Positions 27,778 through 37,382 of a stretch of DNA of 64,000 nucleotides are shown piece after piece. This DNA comes from Gayadomonas joobiniege G7 (GTDB lineage Bacteria; Pseudomonadota; Gammaproteobacteria; Enterobacterales; Alteromonadaceae), in assembly GCF_000300815.1 (NCBI RefSeq), contig NZ_AMRX01000008.1, positions 248,001 to 312,000 of the forward strand, given 5' to 3'. The translations under genes were made by a program, and so were the position numbers. The number at the start of each line of letters is the position of its first letter. Within the stretch, counting starts at the first letter, position 1. The notes below the pieces were generated by a model that was given only the letters and a program-made list of their open reading frames with translations, made no database searches and was not told where the DNA came from.

Positions 27778-29294
27778 CAAATCTGCCTAAATCTTACCCG
27801 CTGGCATTGCTCATTGCGCTGCTGGCGCTGTTACCTGTGGTGGTGCTTTTTCAACTTGCGTCAGACAGCGCCGACTTTTTTGATTCACGCAACTTAACCG
27901 TATTAGGCAACACCCTAGCCCTGATGGGGTTAACCGTTTTAGGTTCAGTGTTAATCGGTGTGCCACTTGCATTTTTTACTGCGTATGTAAAGTTACCACT
28001 GCAGCGGTTGTGGTTGATTTTATTTGCATCCCCGCTCGCGCTGCCCAGTTATGTGGGGGCTTTTACTTTATATTTTTCATTTGGCCGGGGCGGTGAAATA
28101 GAAAACCTGCTAGGCTTTAGCCCACCGCCAGTCAGTGGTTTATGGGGCACGGCTTTGGTCATGTCTTTGTATACTTATCCATTTGTCATGATGACAACCC
28201 GAGCAGCGTTGCTCAGTCAGGATGCAAGTCTTATTAATGCCGCGCGAACATTGGGTTTATCTTTAACGCAAAGTATTTGGCGTATTGTCCTGCCAAGACT
28301 TTTTAATAGTGTGGCGGCTGGCGCTTTGCTGGCTGCGCTGTATGCCTTGTCAGATTTTGGCACACCCGCTATTTTGGGGTTAGATACTTTCACACGGGTA
28401 ATTTTTGTTGAATATAACGCCTTTGGACTCAGTCAGGCAGCTATGCTTTCTTTACAGCTTATGCTCGTTGTTGTACTGGTTTTATATTTAGAGTCTCAAG
28501 TTAAAGCGACCAGAGAAAGGCCTGGTAAACACCTTAATTTTTGGCCGGCGCACTGGCAATCTGCCTTAATGGTACTCGCCGGGCTGATACCTTTTGTGAT
28601 TTCTGTGGTATTGCCATTAGTCATATTTATGATTTGGCTGTTACGAGAGGGCAGTAGTGGGTTTGAGTGGTCGTTTGCGTGGAATTCTGCATACGCTTCT
28701 TTTATTGCGGCATTGGTGGCTATTGTTGCAGCTATGCCAGTGGCTTATGCGGCAATTGCCGGTAAAGCTGGGCGGTTGATGGAAAGGGTAACCTATTTTG
28801 GTTTTGGTGTGCCTGGCATAGTTATGGGCACAGCTTTGGTGTATTTAGGTTTACAGTTGCCTTTTTTATATCAAACACTGACATTGCTTGTGATTGCTTA
28901 TGTCCTTCGGTTTTTGCCGTTAGCAGTGGGTAGTATCCGAACCACCACAGAAAACCTTGATGCCAGTTTAGTTAAAGCTGCCCGTGTATTGGGGGCGTCC
29001 CCGCGTGAAGCATTTATGAGAGTCACTTTGCCGTTAACCCTAAGGGGAATGATAGCGGGCGCGGCATTGGTTTTTTTAGAAGCCATGCGGGAGTTGCCAG
29101 CGACTTTGATGTTAGGTCCAACAGGGTTTGAAACTTTAGCTACTTATTTGTGGCGGGTTTACGAAGCGGGTTATTTTGGACGCGCAGCACTACCTGGTTT
29201 GATGTTGGTTTTAATTTCGGGTTTAGGCCTTATATTAATGCTTAGCGGCGAGCGACGTGCCGAATTTTCCGTAACAGAGGACAACAAGCAATAA
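27774..29294 (+). CDS. fbpB: Iron(III) ABC transporter permease, FbpB-like
   Basis: Inner-membrane permease of 506 residues with about twelve membrane segments in two duplicated halves. Each half carries an EAA-type cytoplasmic loop that contacts the ATPase: NAARTLGLSLTQSIWRIVLPRL (about 155-176) and KAARVLGASPREAFMRVTLPL (about 401-421). The two-half fused architecture is typical of FbpB. It starts with GTG overlapping the fbpA stop, and its stop overlaps the fbpC start (TAATG), so all three are translationally coupled. Confidence 0.93.
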   Translation: MTNLPKSYPLALLIALLALLPVVVLFQLASDSADFFDSRNLTVLGNTLALMGLTVLGSVLIGVPLAFFTAYVKLPLQRLWLILFASPLALPSYVGAFTLYFSFGRGGEIENLLGFSPPPVSGLWGTALVMSLYTYPFVMMTTRAALLSQDASLINAARTLGLSLTQSIWRIVLPRLFNSVAAGALLAALYALSDFGTPAILGLDTFTRVIFVEYNAFGLSQAAMLSLQLMLVVVLVLYLESQVKATRERPGKHLNFWPAHWQSALMVLAGLIPFVISVVLPLVIFMIWLLREGSSGFEWSFAWNSAYASFIAALVAIVAAMPVAYAAIAGKAGRLMERVTYFGFGVPGIVMGTALVYLGLQLPFLYQTLTLLVIAYVLRFLPLAVGSIRTTTENLDASLVKAARVLGASPREAFMRVTLPLTLRGMIAGAALVFLEAMRELPATLMLGPTGFETLATYLWRVYEAGYFGRAALPGLMLVLISGLGLILMLSGERRAEFSVTEDNKQ

Positions 29295-30298
29295 TGCTAA
29301 AAGTAACAAATTTAACCGTTAGCTATGGGCAAACAAAAGTTGTTGATCGATTAAATTTAGCGCTCGATGATGACGAAATTCTAATGCTTGTTGGCCCAAC
29401 AGGGTGCGGAAAAACAACCATTTTACAAGCGTTGGCGGGTTTGATCCCCATTTCTGACGGCGAAATCAGTTTACCGGGATGGACAGCAACCGCGAAAAAA
29501 ACGGTTGCGCCGGAAAAACGTAATGTGGGCATGGTGTTTCAAGACTTTGCGCTGTTTCCACATTTGACCGTACAGGAAAACGTTTGTTTTAAACTTAAAG
29601 ATAATAAACTAGCCGACCACTGGATTAACTTATTAGGTTTAGATGCATTTAGAGACGCCAAGCCGGGTCGTTTATCGGGTGGCCAAAAGCAGCGGGTTGC
29701 ACTGGCTCGTACGCTGGCGCACGAACCCTCGTTTGTCCTGTTGGACGAACCGCTGTCTAATTTAGATGCAGCGCTTAAAGACAGTTTGCGCTGGGAAATC
29801 CGACAAGCACTCAAAGAAGCTAAAGTTCCCGCAATTTGGGTGACGCATGATCAAGACGAAGCTTTATCTGTCGGTGACAGAGTCGGCATTTTAAACAAAG
29901 GCCGCCTAGAACAACTGGCCTCACCTGAGATCTGTTTTGACCAACCGGCCAGCCGTTTTGTGGCAAGGTTTTTGGGCGAAGCGTCATTTTTACCAGCCAA
30001 GATTGTGGGAAATTGTGCCCAAACCGAGCTGGGATCTGCCCCCGTGCGTGCGCAAGCCGATTTAGCCCAGTGTGATCTGTTAATTCGTCCCGATGATTTA
30101 TCTTTGCAGGCCGTGAGCTCGGGTGGTAACGGGCAAGTTGATTGGCAGCGCTTTGAAGGTGAATCTCGCTTGTACGCAGTGACACTCGATGGAGGCGTGC
30201 AAGTTAAAGTACGTAGCAGCCACGAAAACTCAATTAAAATAGGTGAGCGAGTGGCGGTTGTTGTGGCTACGACTCACCCACTGGCCGTGTTTGTTTAA
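29294..30298 (+). CDS. fbpC: Iron(III) ABC transporter ATP-binding protein, FbpC-like
   Basis: ATPase subunit of 334 residues. Walker A GPTGCGKTT (about 34-42), Q-loop VFQDFALFPHLT, signature LSGGQKQRVALARTL (about 130), Walker B FVLLDEPLSNLDA (about 152) and switch His in WVTHDQDEAL. A C-terminal TOBE-like regulatory domain follows (about 240-334). Together with the two upstream genes it forms a complete ferric-iron importer. Spermidine/thiamine-type ATPases are the nearest alternatives, but the FbpA partner settles the assignment. Confidence 0.93.
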   Translation: MLKVTNLTVSYGQTKVVDRLNLALDDDEILMLVGPTGCGKTTILQALAGLIPISDGEISLPGWTATAKKTVAPEKRNVGMVFQDFALFPHLTVQENVCFKLKDNKLADHWINLLGLDAFRDAKPGRLSGGQKQRVALARTLAHEPSFVLLDEPLSNLDAALKDSLRWEIRQALKEAKVPAIWVTHDQDEALSVGDRVGILNKGRLEQLASPEICFDQPASRFVARFLGEASFLPAKIVGNCAQTELGSAPVRAQADLAQCDLLIRPDDLSLQAVSSGGNGQVDWQRFEGESRLYAVTLDGGVQVKVRSSHENSIKIGERVAVVVATTHPLAVFV

Positions 30299-30354
30299 AG
30301 GATAAGCTGCCTTCAGGATGGGTGGGCTATTGAGGTGGCACTCTCTTTGCCAAC

Positions 30355-31224
30355 TCAATTAGCCTGTTTATATTTAGCAATAGCGAGTGCACTGGCAATC
30401 AGGGCTGCGCCCACAGCTAAACGAGTTAGTTGTTCGGGTGTGCTATTGTTGGCTTCTCCAAAAATAAAAAGTGATGCAAACATTGCAAGCGGCACAACCG
30501 CATTGTTAAAAGTGGCTAACATGGCGACCGAAGTTTTGGTTGCGCCTTTATTCCAAAAAAAGAAACCTAAACCCGATGCGACAATACCTAAATAAACCAT
30601 AGCTAGCCATTGGTTTAGATTGGCCTCAAGAGGTATTGGCGAACGTTCACTTATTAACAAAGTCGCTATCGATGTCATAATGGCTGCCCCTAAGTATAAA
30701 TAGGCAAATAAGTTAACATCTTTAAGATGAGGGCGGGCAAGCTTCCAATCTCGATACCAAACTTGACCCAATGCAAATGCCAAATTGGCGATTTGCATTA
30801 ATAAAAAGCCGCGCCATAGGTTATCCGCCCCTAAACTTTGTGTTTTGATAACGGCAGCGCCTGCAACTGACAATAATGCAGCTAACAAGGGCCACGCAGA
30901 CCATTGGCGATGTTTAAGGTTATTGATGATCACCACGTAGATGGGCGTCATAATGCTAAACAGCGCAACCAAGTGTGACGGGATATAGTTAAATGCACTT
31001 AGGTAGCAGGTATACATTAGGCCAAACTGCACTGCACCTAATATGATTAATTGTACTTTTTCTAAAGCGCTGGTCGGCGCAAATTTTTGCCAAGGTAAAA
31101 ACACTAAAAAGGCTAACCACAAACGCGTATCAGCCACTTGCAAAAGGTCTAAGCCTTTTAAAGTGCTGCCGATGATGCCAAAAGAAAAGGCCCAAATTAT
31201 TGTAGTTAGCGCTAAATATTGCAT
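30355..31224 (-). CDS. EamA/DMT-family membrane transporter
   Basis: Inner-membrane protein of 289 residues with about ten helices in two EamA repeats; the second begins near NLFAYLYLGAAIMTSIATLL. The motif AMVYLGIVASGLGFFFWNKGATKTSVAMLATFNNAVVPLAM in the second repeat is typical of RhaT/EamA metabolite exporters. It starts 4 bases after the stop of a TonB-dependent receptor on the same strand, so the two are co-transcribed. The pairing suggests import through the receptor and inner-membrane passage through this protein for the same small molecule. Substrate unknown. Confidence 0.88.
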   Translation of the reverse strand: MQYLALTTIIWAFSFGIIGSTLKGLDLLQVADTRLWLAFLVFLPWQKFAPTSALEKVQLIILGAVQFGLMYTCYLSAFNYIPSHLVALFSIMTPIYVVIINNLKHRQWSAWPLLAALLSVAGAAVIKTQSLGADNLWRGFLLMQIANLAFALGQVWYRDWKLARPHLKDVNLFAYLYLGAAIMTSIATLLISERSPIPLEANLNQWLAMVYLGIVASGLGFFFWNKGATKTSVAMLATFNNAVVPLAMFASLFIFGEANNSTPEQLTRLAVGAALIASALAIAKYKQAN

Positions 31225-31228
31225 TTTG

Positions 31229-33082
31229 TTACCACTGATACGTCAAACTGGCAGTATATTGTTCTCCACGGCCTGGTGTGCCTGGAACTTCCTGGAAGGC
31301 TTCGTCCCAAATATTGTCACCAGCTAACGTAAAGTATAAACCGCTGACTTGTGCAACATGGTAGTTGATACTGACATGGGTAAAAAATGCTGTGTCAGGA
31401 CCACTGCGGAGAGCATTTTCAGTTTGTTGGCGCCACTCGTTGTCTAATTTTACTTCAACTTGTTCGATTGGTTGCCAAATCACACCCAGTGTAACCCGAT
31501 GATCTGGGTAGTTGAGTGCATAAAAGCTTGCGTCAATCTCTTCGCTGCCATAGTCTTCGGATTTGTGCAGATAGGTATAACTGGCAATGATATCGGCATG
31601 TTCAAAGCGCTTTTGTGCCAGTAGTTCGAGGCCTGAAGTATCAATATCTACTGGGTTTGCAAACCGCGCTGAGGTAGATTCAAAATTAAAGGTCCAATCC
31701 GTTAAATTATCGTCTTTACGAAAAAAAACGGCACTGTTTAACAACCAGTTTAAGCTTTCTAACGTGAAACCGAGTTCAATATTTTGGCTGCTTTCACGAC
31801 CCAGTTCGTAGTTACTTCGAAACAAACCACCTGTGTCGCTTCCGCCAATGGCTGTATACCCGGCTACTTGGCTGGCTTCAGCATAGGATAAATACCAAGT
31901 ATGTGCTGTGCCATCACGATTCTGGGTGCGCCACTGTACGTCGCCAAGGATTGAGAATTCAGATGCGTCTCTGTTGGTATCGTTAAAGGCTGCGCCTAAT
32001 CTGACTTTAACTTGTTCTAACTGAGCTAACTGAATTTTATATTCAGGTAAAACGCTGAGTTTTAAATAATTGCGCGAGGTAAAGTTATTCTCCAATGAAG
32101 TTGACTCAATGCTGTCAGCGATAATTTGACCGGCATAATTAATCGCAACCTGCGAATCAATAGAATGGTGACCAGATACTGCAATCGAGGTGACTTGGGT
32201 TTCGTGGAATGATTCAAATACAGCTGGGTTTTCGCGCGAAAAAACATAATGATCTTTATGTTTACGATAATAGGCAGAGATCTCAAAATGGCTATCGTCT
32301 GTATAAGTTTGCTGGTGGTTCAGCATCAGCAGATGCGTTTTTAGATCTTCAGTCTCATTTACATTAAAAGGGGTGTACATGTTCGGCCAGCCAAAAAACT
32401 TTTCTTGCACACCAACAAAGAGGTCGGTTTGACTGTTTTGACCTAATAACTGAACTCGACCCGCTGCTCTTTTAAAATCGTGATCGCCAAATTCGATTGA
32501 GCCATCGCTTTGCGAATGGGATACTTCGCCCTGCAAACCCATTTGCCAGTCATTGTCGTTTTTCAACTCAAATAAGGTGCCAGCTTGTACGCTTTGCAAA
32601 TTAAACCCATTGTTACCTGCACCTAACGACAATTGGCCGCCGTCTCTTATTTTAGTCCAACCAAAAGCGACTGTACCCACTGAACTGTTAACGCCAAACA
32701 AGGCATTGTCTGCGCCAGTGAATATCTGTGCAGAGGTTAACATGCTAGGTGCAATGGGTAGCTCAGAGACATAATGTCCGGTTTGAGGATCTAATAAAGT
32801 TGCACTACCCACACTAAAACCGGTATTTTCAAAAATACCACCGCGTATGGTGACATCTGCTTGCGCTTCTGCCATGTTTCTTGACTGAAGGTCAACTCTA
32901 GGATCATATTCTAAGTTAGATACGGGGGCATCAAAGGTTCCTACAGGGGTTTGGTTGGCGGTCGCTGATGCTTCTACTGTGATACTTTCAATTTTTTTGT
33001 CACTGGTGGTTGCGGCTGCTAAATAAAAACTCGGTATCATATAACCAAGCGCAGGCAAAATAAAAGGCAAAGCTCTTGTCAT
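31229..33082 (-). CDS. TonB-dependent receptor, small (cofactor/siderophore-size)
   Basis: Outer-membrane receptor of 617 residues, much shorter than the three carbohydrate-type receptors here and in the size range of vitamin or siderophore receptors such as BtuB. A signal peptide covers about 1-23, followed by a TonB-box-like KIESITVEA segment and a short plug containing AQADVTIRGGIFENTGFSVG. The barrel ends in EQYTASLTYQW with the required terminal aromatic. It heads a two-gene unit with the EamA permease. The ligand is not evident. Confidence 0.88.
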   Translation of the reverse strand: MTRALPFILPALGYMIPSFYLAAATTSDKKIESITVEASATANQTPVGTFDAPVSNLEYDPRVDLQSRNMAEAQADVTIRGGIFENTGFSVGSATLLDPQTGHYVSELPIAPSMLTSAQIFTGADNALFGVNSSVGTVAFGWTKIRDGGQLSLGAGNNGFNLQSVQAGTLFELKNDNDWQMGLQGEVSHSQSDGSIEFGDHDFKRAAGRVQLLGQNSQTDLFVGVQEKFFGWPNMYTPFNVNETEDLKTHLLMLNHQQTYTDDSHFEISAYYRKHKDHYVFSRENPAVFESFHETQVTSIAVSGHHSIDSQVAINYAGQIIADSIESTSLENNFTSRNYLKLSVLPEYKIQLAQLEQVKVRLGAAFNDTNRDASEFSILGDVQWRTQNRDGTAHTWYLSYAEASQVAGYTAIGGSDTGGLFRSNYELGRESSQNIELGFTLESLNWLLNSAVFFRKDDNLTDWTFNFESTSARFANPVDIDTSGLELLAQKRFEHADIIASYTYLHKSEDYGSEEIDASFYALNYPDHRVTLGVIWQPIEQVEVKLDNEWRQQTENALRSGPDTAFFTHVSINYHVAQVSGLYFTLAGDNIWDEAFQEVPGTPGRGEQYTASLTYQW

Positions 33083-33162
33083 TCTAATATTCTCTTTTAC
33101 GTGATTTATCTGTAAAGTGACCTAATTTTGCGCGCTATTGTATCTTAAATCGAAAAAATTGC

Positions 33163-33645
33163 ATGACTAATAAAATACAAACCCTCTATTTTGCAGGTGG
33201 CTGCTTATGGGGGGTACAAGAATTTATGAAACACTTGCCAGGTGTGATTAGTACCGAAGCTGGTCGAGCGAATGGCAAAACGAACACCACTAAAGGGCCT
33301 TACGATGGTTATGCCGAATGTGTAAAAGTGACTTTTACAACAGAGCAAGTGTCGCTTTATCAGCTGCTTAGTTATTTTTTTGAAATTATCGATCCTTACA
33401 GTTTAAACCAGCAAGGTGAAGATATTGGGCCTAAGTACCGCACGGGTATCTACAGCCAAGATCCAGATCATTTGGCGATAGCTAGAGATTTTATTAATGT
33501 GCAAAAAGATGCTCCGCGCATTAAGGTCGAGGTTATGCCGCTGAAAAATTATGTTAAAAGTGATGATGAACATCAGGACAGGCTGACTCGTTTTCCAAAC
33601 GACTATTGCCACATTCCGCAAGCCTTGTTGAACAAATTCAAATAA
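33163..33645 (+). CDS. msrA: Peptide methionine-S-sulfoxide reductase MsrA
   Basis: Repairs oxidised methionine (S epimer) using thioredoxin. The active-site motif is GCLWG (catalytic Cys about 14) in place of the common GCFWG. Downstream conserved segments include GPYDGYAECVKVTF, FFEIIDPYSLNQQGEDIGPKYRTGIY and EHQDRLTRFPNDYCHIP, all typical of MsrA. At 160 residues it is the short cytoplasmic form without MsrB fusion. Divergent from the small receptor with an 80-bp shared promoter gap. Confidence 0.95.
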   Translation: MTNKIQTLYFAGGCLWGVQEFMKHLPGVISTEAGRANGKTNTTKGPYDGYAECVKVTFTTEQVSLYQLLSYFFEIIDPYSLNQQGEDIGPKYRTGIYSQDPDHLAIARDFINVQKDAPRIKVEVMPLKNYVKSDDEHQDRLTRFPNDYCHIPQALLNKFK

Positions 33646-33730
33646 CCCTGTTTGGCCATAAAAACTGTTTGCTAAAGCGATTAAACAGGCGTATACAGCA
33701 TTTTTAATTCACCGATTTTGGAATACTTCT

Positions 33731-35035
33731 GTGGACTTGGTTTGGGTTGTACTTCTTATTGGGTTTAGCGCAGTTTTTGCACTTTGTGAAATATCATTAG
33801 CGGCAGCTCGCAAAGTTAAATTACAGTCTTTAGTTGAGTTAGGCGATCTTAGAGCGGTTAAGGTTTTAAACTTGCAAGCCAGCGCTCATCAGTTTTTTGC
33901 AGCAGTTCAGGTGGTATTAAATGCCCTCGCCATTGTTGCAGGTATGGTCGGGGAGTCTGCTTTTACGCCTTATATTTTTCAGTTTTTGAGTTGGATCATA
34001 ACTGGTATATCGCATGATATACAGGAATATACTGTGTTGCTTGCTCAAATAGCCTCAGTGTGTTCTTTTTTATTAATTACTGGGCTATTTGTATTGTTTG
34101 CTGACCTTTTGCCTAAGCGTATTGCTATGGTGATCCCTGAGACTGTCGCGATACGTTTTATTCATATCATGCTAGCCAGTGTGTGGCTGTTTAAACCTGT
34201 GATCTGGTTTTTTAATTTATCAGCAGACTTAATCATTAAGCTTTTTCATCTGCCAACGCAGAGAGACGAACAAGTGACAAGAAATGATGTTGCTGCGGTC
34301 ATAGAACAAAGTGCCGAGCAGGGGGAGTTATGTCAGCAGGAACAACATTTAATTGGAAATATTTTAGATTTAAACCAGACCTGTATCACTCAAGTGATGC
34401 ATAACAGAGACACTTTAATATGCTTAAATTCACAACAAACCCAAGCTGATCAAACTGAACTTATCCAAAATAGTCAGGCTAGCCTATTTTTATTAGATGA
34501 CGGTTCGTTAGACAAGGTCACCGCGTACGTTGAAACCAAACAACTGTTAGATAATTTGCTCGCAGGGCGTCCACTGTTAGATCAAAGTTCAGCACCTTTC
34601 AAATCACCCCTTGTTTTGTTAGAGACAATGACGGTCGCGGATGCGTTTACCATGCTTAAAACTAAAAATGTTCAATGTGCATTGGTTATCAACGAGTTTT
34701 CCACTGTGCTGGGCATGGTTACTTTGGAGCAAATTTTAAATTTGATTGCATTAAAAGATAGCCAGGGTATTGAGCAAATGTTTGCCCAAAAGGATGTGTA
34801 TCATTGGTTTGTCCAAGGAGATATGGCGTTAAAAGATTTTCAGCAAACTGTTATTAAATACGAGTTTGAGTCGGTTGAAGCCATTGAAACCCTCGCAGGG
34901 TTTGTGATCCACCATTTTAAACACTTTCCTCATCGGGGGGACACACTTGAAATAGAGGGTTTTAAGTTTGTCGTCCGTTCAGTAGAAGGTTTTTCAATCA
35001 AAGAAATAGAAGTGATAGGTAAAAGCGAGCGATGA
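33731..35035 (+). CDS. CorB/HlyC-like membrane protein (DUF21-CBS-CorC_HlyC)
   Basis: Integral membrane protein of 434 residues, GTG start. An N-terminal DUF21 domain with about four membrane segments (1-175) begins LVWVVLLIGFSAVFALCEISLAAARKVKL, matching the family's conserved small-residue/Glu motif. A pair of CBS-like domains follows (about 205-335), then a C-terminal CorC_HlyC domain (about 345-430) with DTLEIEGFKFVV and EIEVIGK. Family members are linked to Mg2+/Co2+ efflux or membrane stability; the old hemolysin label is unsupported. It appears monocistronic. Confidence 0.9.
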   Translation: MDLVWVVLLIGFSAVFALCEISLAAARKVKLQSLVELGDLRAVKVLNLQASAHQFFAAVQVVLNALAIVAGMVGESAFTPYIFQFLSWIITGISHDIQEYTVLLAQIASVCSFLLITGLFVLFADLLPKRIAMVIPETVAIRFIHIMLASVWLFKPVIWFFNLSADLIIKLFHLPTQRDEQVTRNDVAAVIEQSAEQGELCQQEQHLIGNILDLNQTCITQVMHNRDTLICLNSQQTQADQTELIQNSQASLFLLDDGSLDKVTAYVETKQLLDNLLAGRPLLDQSSAPFKSPLVLLETMTVADAFTMLKTKNVQCALVINEFSTVLGMVTLEQILNLIALKDSQGIEQMFAQKDVYHWFVQGDMALKDFQQTVIKYEFESVEAIETLAGFVIHHFKHFPHRGDTLEIEGFKFVVRSVEGFSIKEIEVIGKSER

Positions 35036-35200
35036 ATGAAGATTAATTTAAATCAATGTAACGGTTTGGCGAAACCAGATTTTAAAAAACTAAATACGGT
35101 GGGTCACTCGCCCGTTCGTTAAAAAATTTTATGCGGATACGATAATTGAACCTGTTTATATATTAGAGCAATTTTTAATAATTTTTACAGGGACCTGGAT

Positions 35201-37261
35201 ATGATAAAGCTGTATGTAGTGATCGCCTTTTCGTTTTTTTTAACCGCGTTTAAGCCCGTGTTGGCGGCGATAAAGATCACTGACGCAAAACGGCAATTGA
35301 TTGAAGTGAATTTGCCTACCACAATACCAAACCAAGAGGGTATGGTGTTGAGTCAGGAGATTGATTTACCTGACTTCAAACAGGGCGTCTATTACCGCCC
35401 TTTTACTCGAGAGGGGCGCGGTTTTATCGCTAGAGGCAACCGAGTCGAAGCAGTGGCGTTTAATAACATCCGTGAGCTAGTTAATTACCAACCGTCGCAG
35501 ACCCGAGACGCTCATATTAATGTGCAGCAAGGCCAATTCATGTTGCTGGAGTTGCTTGATGGGCGTTATTTGGCGGTGTTACCTATGACCTCGGATAAGG
35601 TGTATGGTCAGTTTTTTATTGAACAGAATAAGGTGATAATTAAAACCGGTAACTTCGGCAGCCAAGCCGTGTCAGGTAAGATTCCGTTACTCATTTGGGC
35701 GTATGGTGATTCTCCATATGCGGCGACTGAGGCTGTTTGGCAACAAGTTTTTGCGTCTGGATATGTGGCTGCTGAACCACGAGAATTTAAAAACTACCCG
35801 CAAGAGCCCTATGGTTATTTAGGTTGGTGTTCATGGGAGCATTATAAAACGAAAATTTCGCAAACCGTGATAACCGATGCATTTAAAACGTTAGAAAAAA
35901 GTGATGCACCTTTTCGCTGGGTGATGGTGGATGACGGATATTTAGACCAAAAACGTGGCCAGTTATTAAGTTTTGGGGTTGATAAAAAGAAATTTCCAAA
36001 CGGTTGGCAACCTATAATGGATTTAAAAAAATCCGAAACCATAAAGTGGGTGGGTATTTGGCGTAATTTTGGCGGTTATATGAATGGGGTTTCACCAGAG
36101 CACACAATGCAGGACTTAAAACCCTATTTAACTCCAGTTAAACGAGCAAACACTGTATTACCAGATGGTACCGCAGAAGGGGCAAAAGCCTTTTACGATA
36201 AAATGATCGCGGATACCAAAAACAATGGTTTTGATTTTATAAAAGTTGATTTTCACACTCATACGTTTGACTTATATAAAGGCTCGTTAGATCCAGTGGG
36301 TGCTATGCGGCAAAATAATGAAGCACTTGAAAATGCAACACATAAAATGAATGTACCGTTATTAAACTGTATTGCTCAACCGAATATCAATTCTTTGCAA
36401 ACCAAATATAGCGCGTTAACCCGCTCTAGCCCGGATTATAATCAAAAAGATAAAAACAAAAATAAATCAAATACCTATCAAAGTTTTGCCAACCATTTGT
36501 GGATGAATCAAACGGTTTGGGGGGATTTAGATATGTTTCATACTCATGACAAAAGGGATGTTCAGCCAATGGCGATTGCACGTGCGATTTCAGGTGGGCC
36601 AGTTTATATCTCCGATGAGCCATCAAAAGTTAAATCTGATGTGCTGATTCCATTTGCTTATGAAGACGGTAAGTTATTAAGAACCTCAGCGCCTGCAACC
36701 TTATTACCAGAAAGCTTTTTTATTCATCCATTCCGTGACGATAATGTGTTTAGGGTGATAGCGCCTATGAATAATAACGTTGCTGCGATAGCGTTATTTA
36801 ACTTTGCCGAAAGCGGGAAAACCTTATCGAGCCAATTTAGTGCTAAAGATTACCCGTATGCAGGTGAATTATTAAAACCTAATAATGGACCTTGGTCACT
36901 GCCTGATGAGGGCTTATTAGTGTATGACCCACAATCAAAATCAGTTTCTGGGTTAGCTTCAGTTCATAGCACTCAGATTGATAATTTTAGCGCTAAGTTG
37001 TTTTTCCTTTATCCTAAAAACAAAGGTTGGGCGGTCATTGGCCGTAGTGATAAATATTTGCCTGGCGCAGCCGTCTCGATAAACGAGATAACACAAAAGA
37101 GAATCACTTTTTATTTAGAAGAGTCGGGTCCTTTATTAGTTTGGAGCGAGTCTGGAACGCCAATCATGAACGACGCTAAATTTACCTCCCTAGGTGGTGG
37201 TTTATATCAGGCAGAACTGGATATTCGACCTGGTCGTCAATTATTGACGATCACAAGATAA
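35201..37261 (+). CDS. GH36/raffinose-synthase-type alpha-galactosidase, exported
   Basis: Predicted alpha-galactosidase of 686 residues. The signal peptide is MIKLYVVIAFSFFLTAFKPVLAA. The TIM barrel begins near YGYLGWCSWEHYK (about 205), with FRWVMVDDGYLDQ and then FDFIKVDFHTH (about 343-353), whose Asp corresponds to the GH-D clan nucleophile (KxD motif). The Sip1/raffinose synthase-like arrangement is also seen in the N-terminal beta domain and in WGDLDMFHTHD. It is followed by a hexokinase and a sugar porter, so release, import and phosphorylation of a hexose are plausible as a set. Galactose specificity is by family only. Confidence 0.85.
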   Translation: MIKLYVVIAFSFFLTAFKPVLAAIKITDAKRQLIEVNLPTTIPNQEGMVLSQEIDLPDFKQGVYYRPFTREGRGFIARGNRVEAVAFNNIRELVNYQPSQTRDAHINVQQGQFMLLELLDGRYLAVLPMTSDKVYGQFFIEQNKVIIKTGNFGSQAVSGKIPLLIWAYGDSPYAATEAVWQQVFASGYVAAEPREFKNYPQEPYGYLGWCSWEHYKTKISQTVITDAFKTLEKSDAPFRWVMVDDGYLDQKRGQLLSFGVDKKKFPNGWQPIMDLKKSETIKWVGIWRNFGGYMNGVSPEHTMQDLKPYLTPVKRANTVLPDGTAEGAKAFYDKMIADTKNNGFDFIKVDFHTHTFDLYKGSLDPVGAMRQNNEALENATHKMNVPLLNCIAQPNINSLQTKYSALTRSSPDYNQKDKNKNKSNTYQSFANHLWMNQTVWGDLDMFHTHDKRDVQPMAIARAISGGPVYISDEPSKVKSDVLIPFAYEDGKLLRTSAPATLLPESFFIHPFRDDNVFRVIAPMNNNVAAIALFNFAESGKTLSSQFSAKDYPYAGELLKPNNGPWSLPDEGLLVYDPQSKSVSGLASVHSTQIDNFSAKLFFLYPKNKGWAVIGRSDKYLPGAAVSINEITQKRITFYLEESGPLLVWSESGTPIMNDAKFTSLGGGLYQAELDIRPGRQLLTITR

Positions 37262-37290
37262 GGTTTTTATCAAATACTCACTGTAATCTT

Positions 37291-37325
37291 TTTTAAAATA
37301 CGCTTATATTGAGCGTATTTTAAAA
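37291..37325. terminator. 14-bp inverted repeat after alpha-galactosidase gene
   Basis: TTTTAAAATACGCT (37291-37304) and AGCGTATTTTAAAA (37312-37325) form a perfect 14-bp stem with a 7-base loop, A/T-rich at both ends. It can act as a terminator in either direction and follows the alpha-galactosidase stop by 30 bp. Confidence 0.75.
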
Positions 37326-37330
37326 CCTGT

Positions 37331-37368
37331 AAAAGCGCACTTAGATTTGGTTTAAGTTCGCTTTTTTT
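37331..37368 (+). terminator. Second terminator hairpin ahead of hexokinase gene
   Basis: AAAAGCG-C-ACTTA pairs with TAAGT-T-CGCTTTT around a 9-base loop, one mismatch in the stem, followed by a T-run to 37368. It is the second of two hairpins in tandem and ends 14 bp before the hexokinase start, so that gene needs its own promoter within or upstream of the hairpins, or read-through. Confidence 0.7.
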
Positions 37369-37382
37369 CATAGAGTTAGCTT

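Noticed and set aside
33731-35035. Hemolysin annotation
   Set aside because: Sequence is DUF21-CBS-CorC_HlyC, a membrane ion-homeostasis family; the hemolysin name has no support here.
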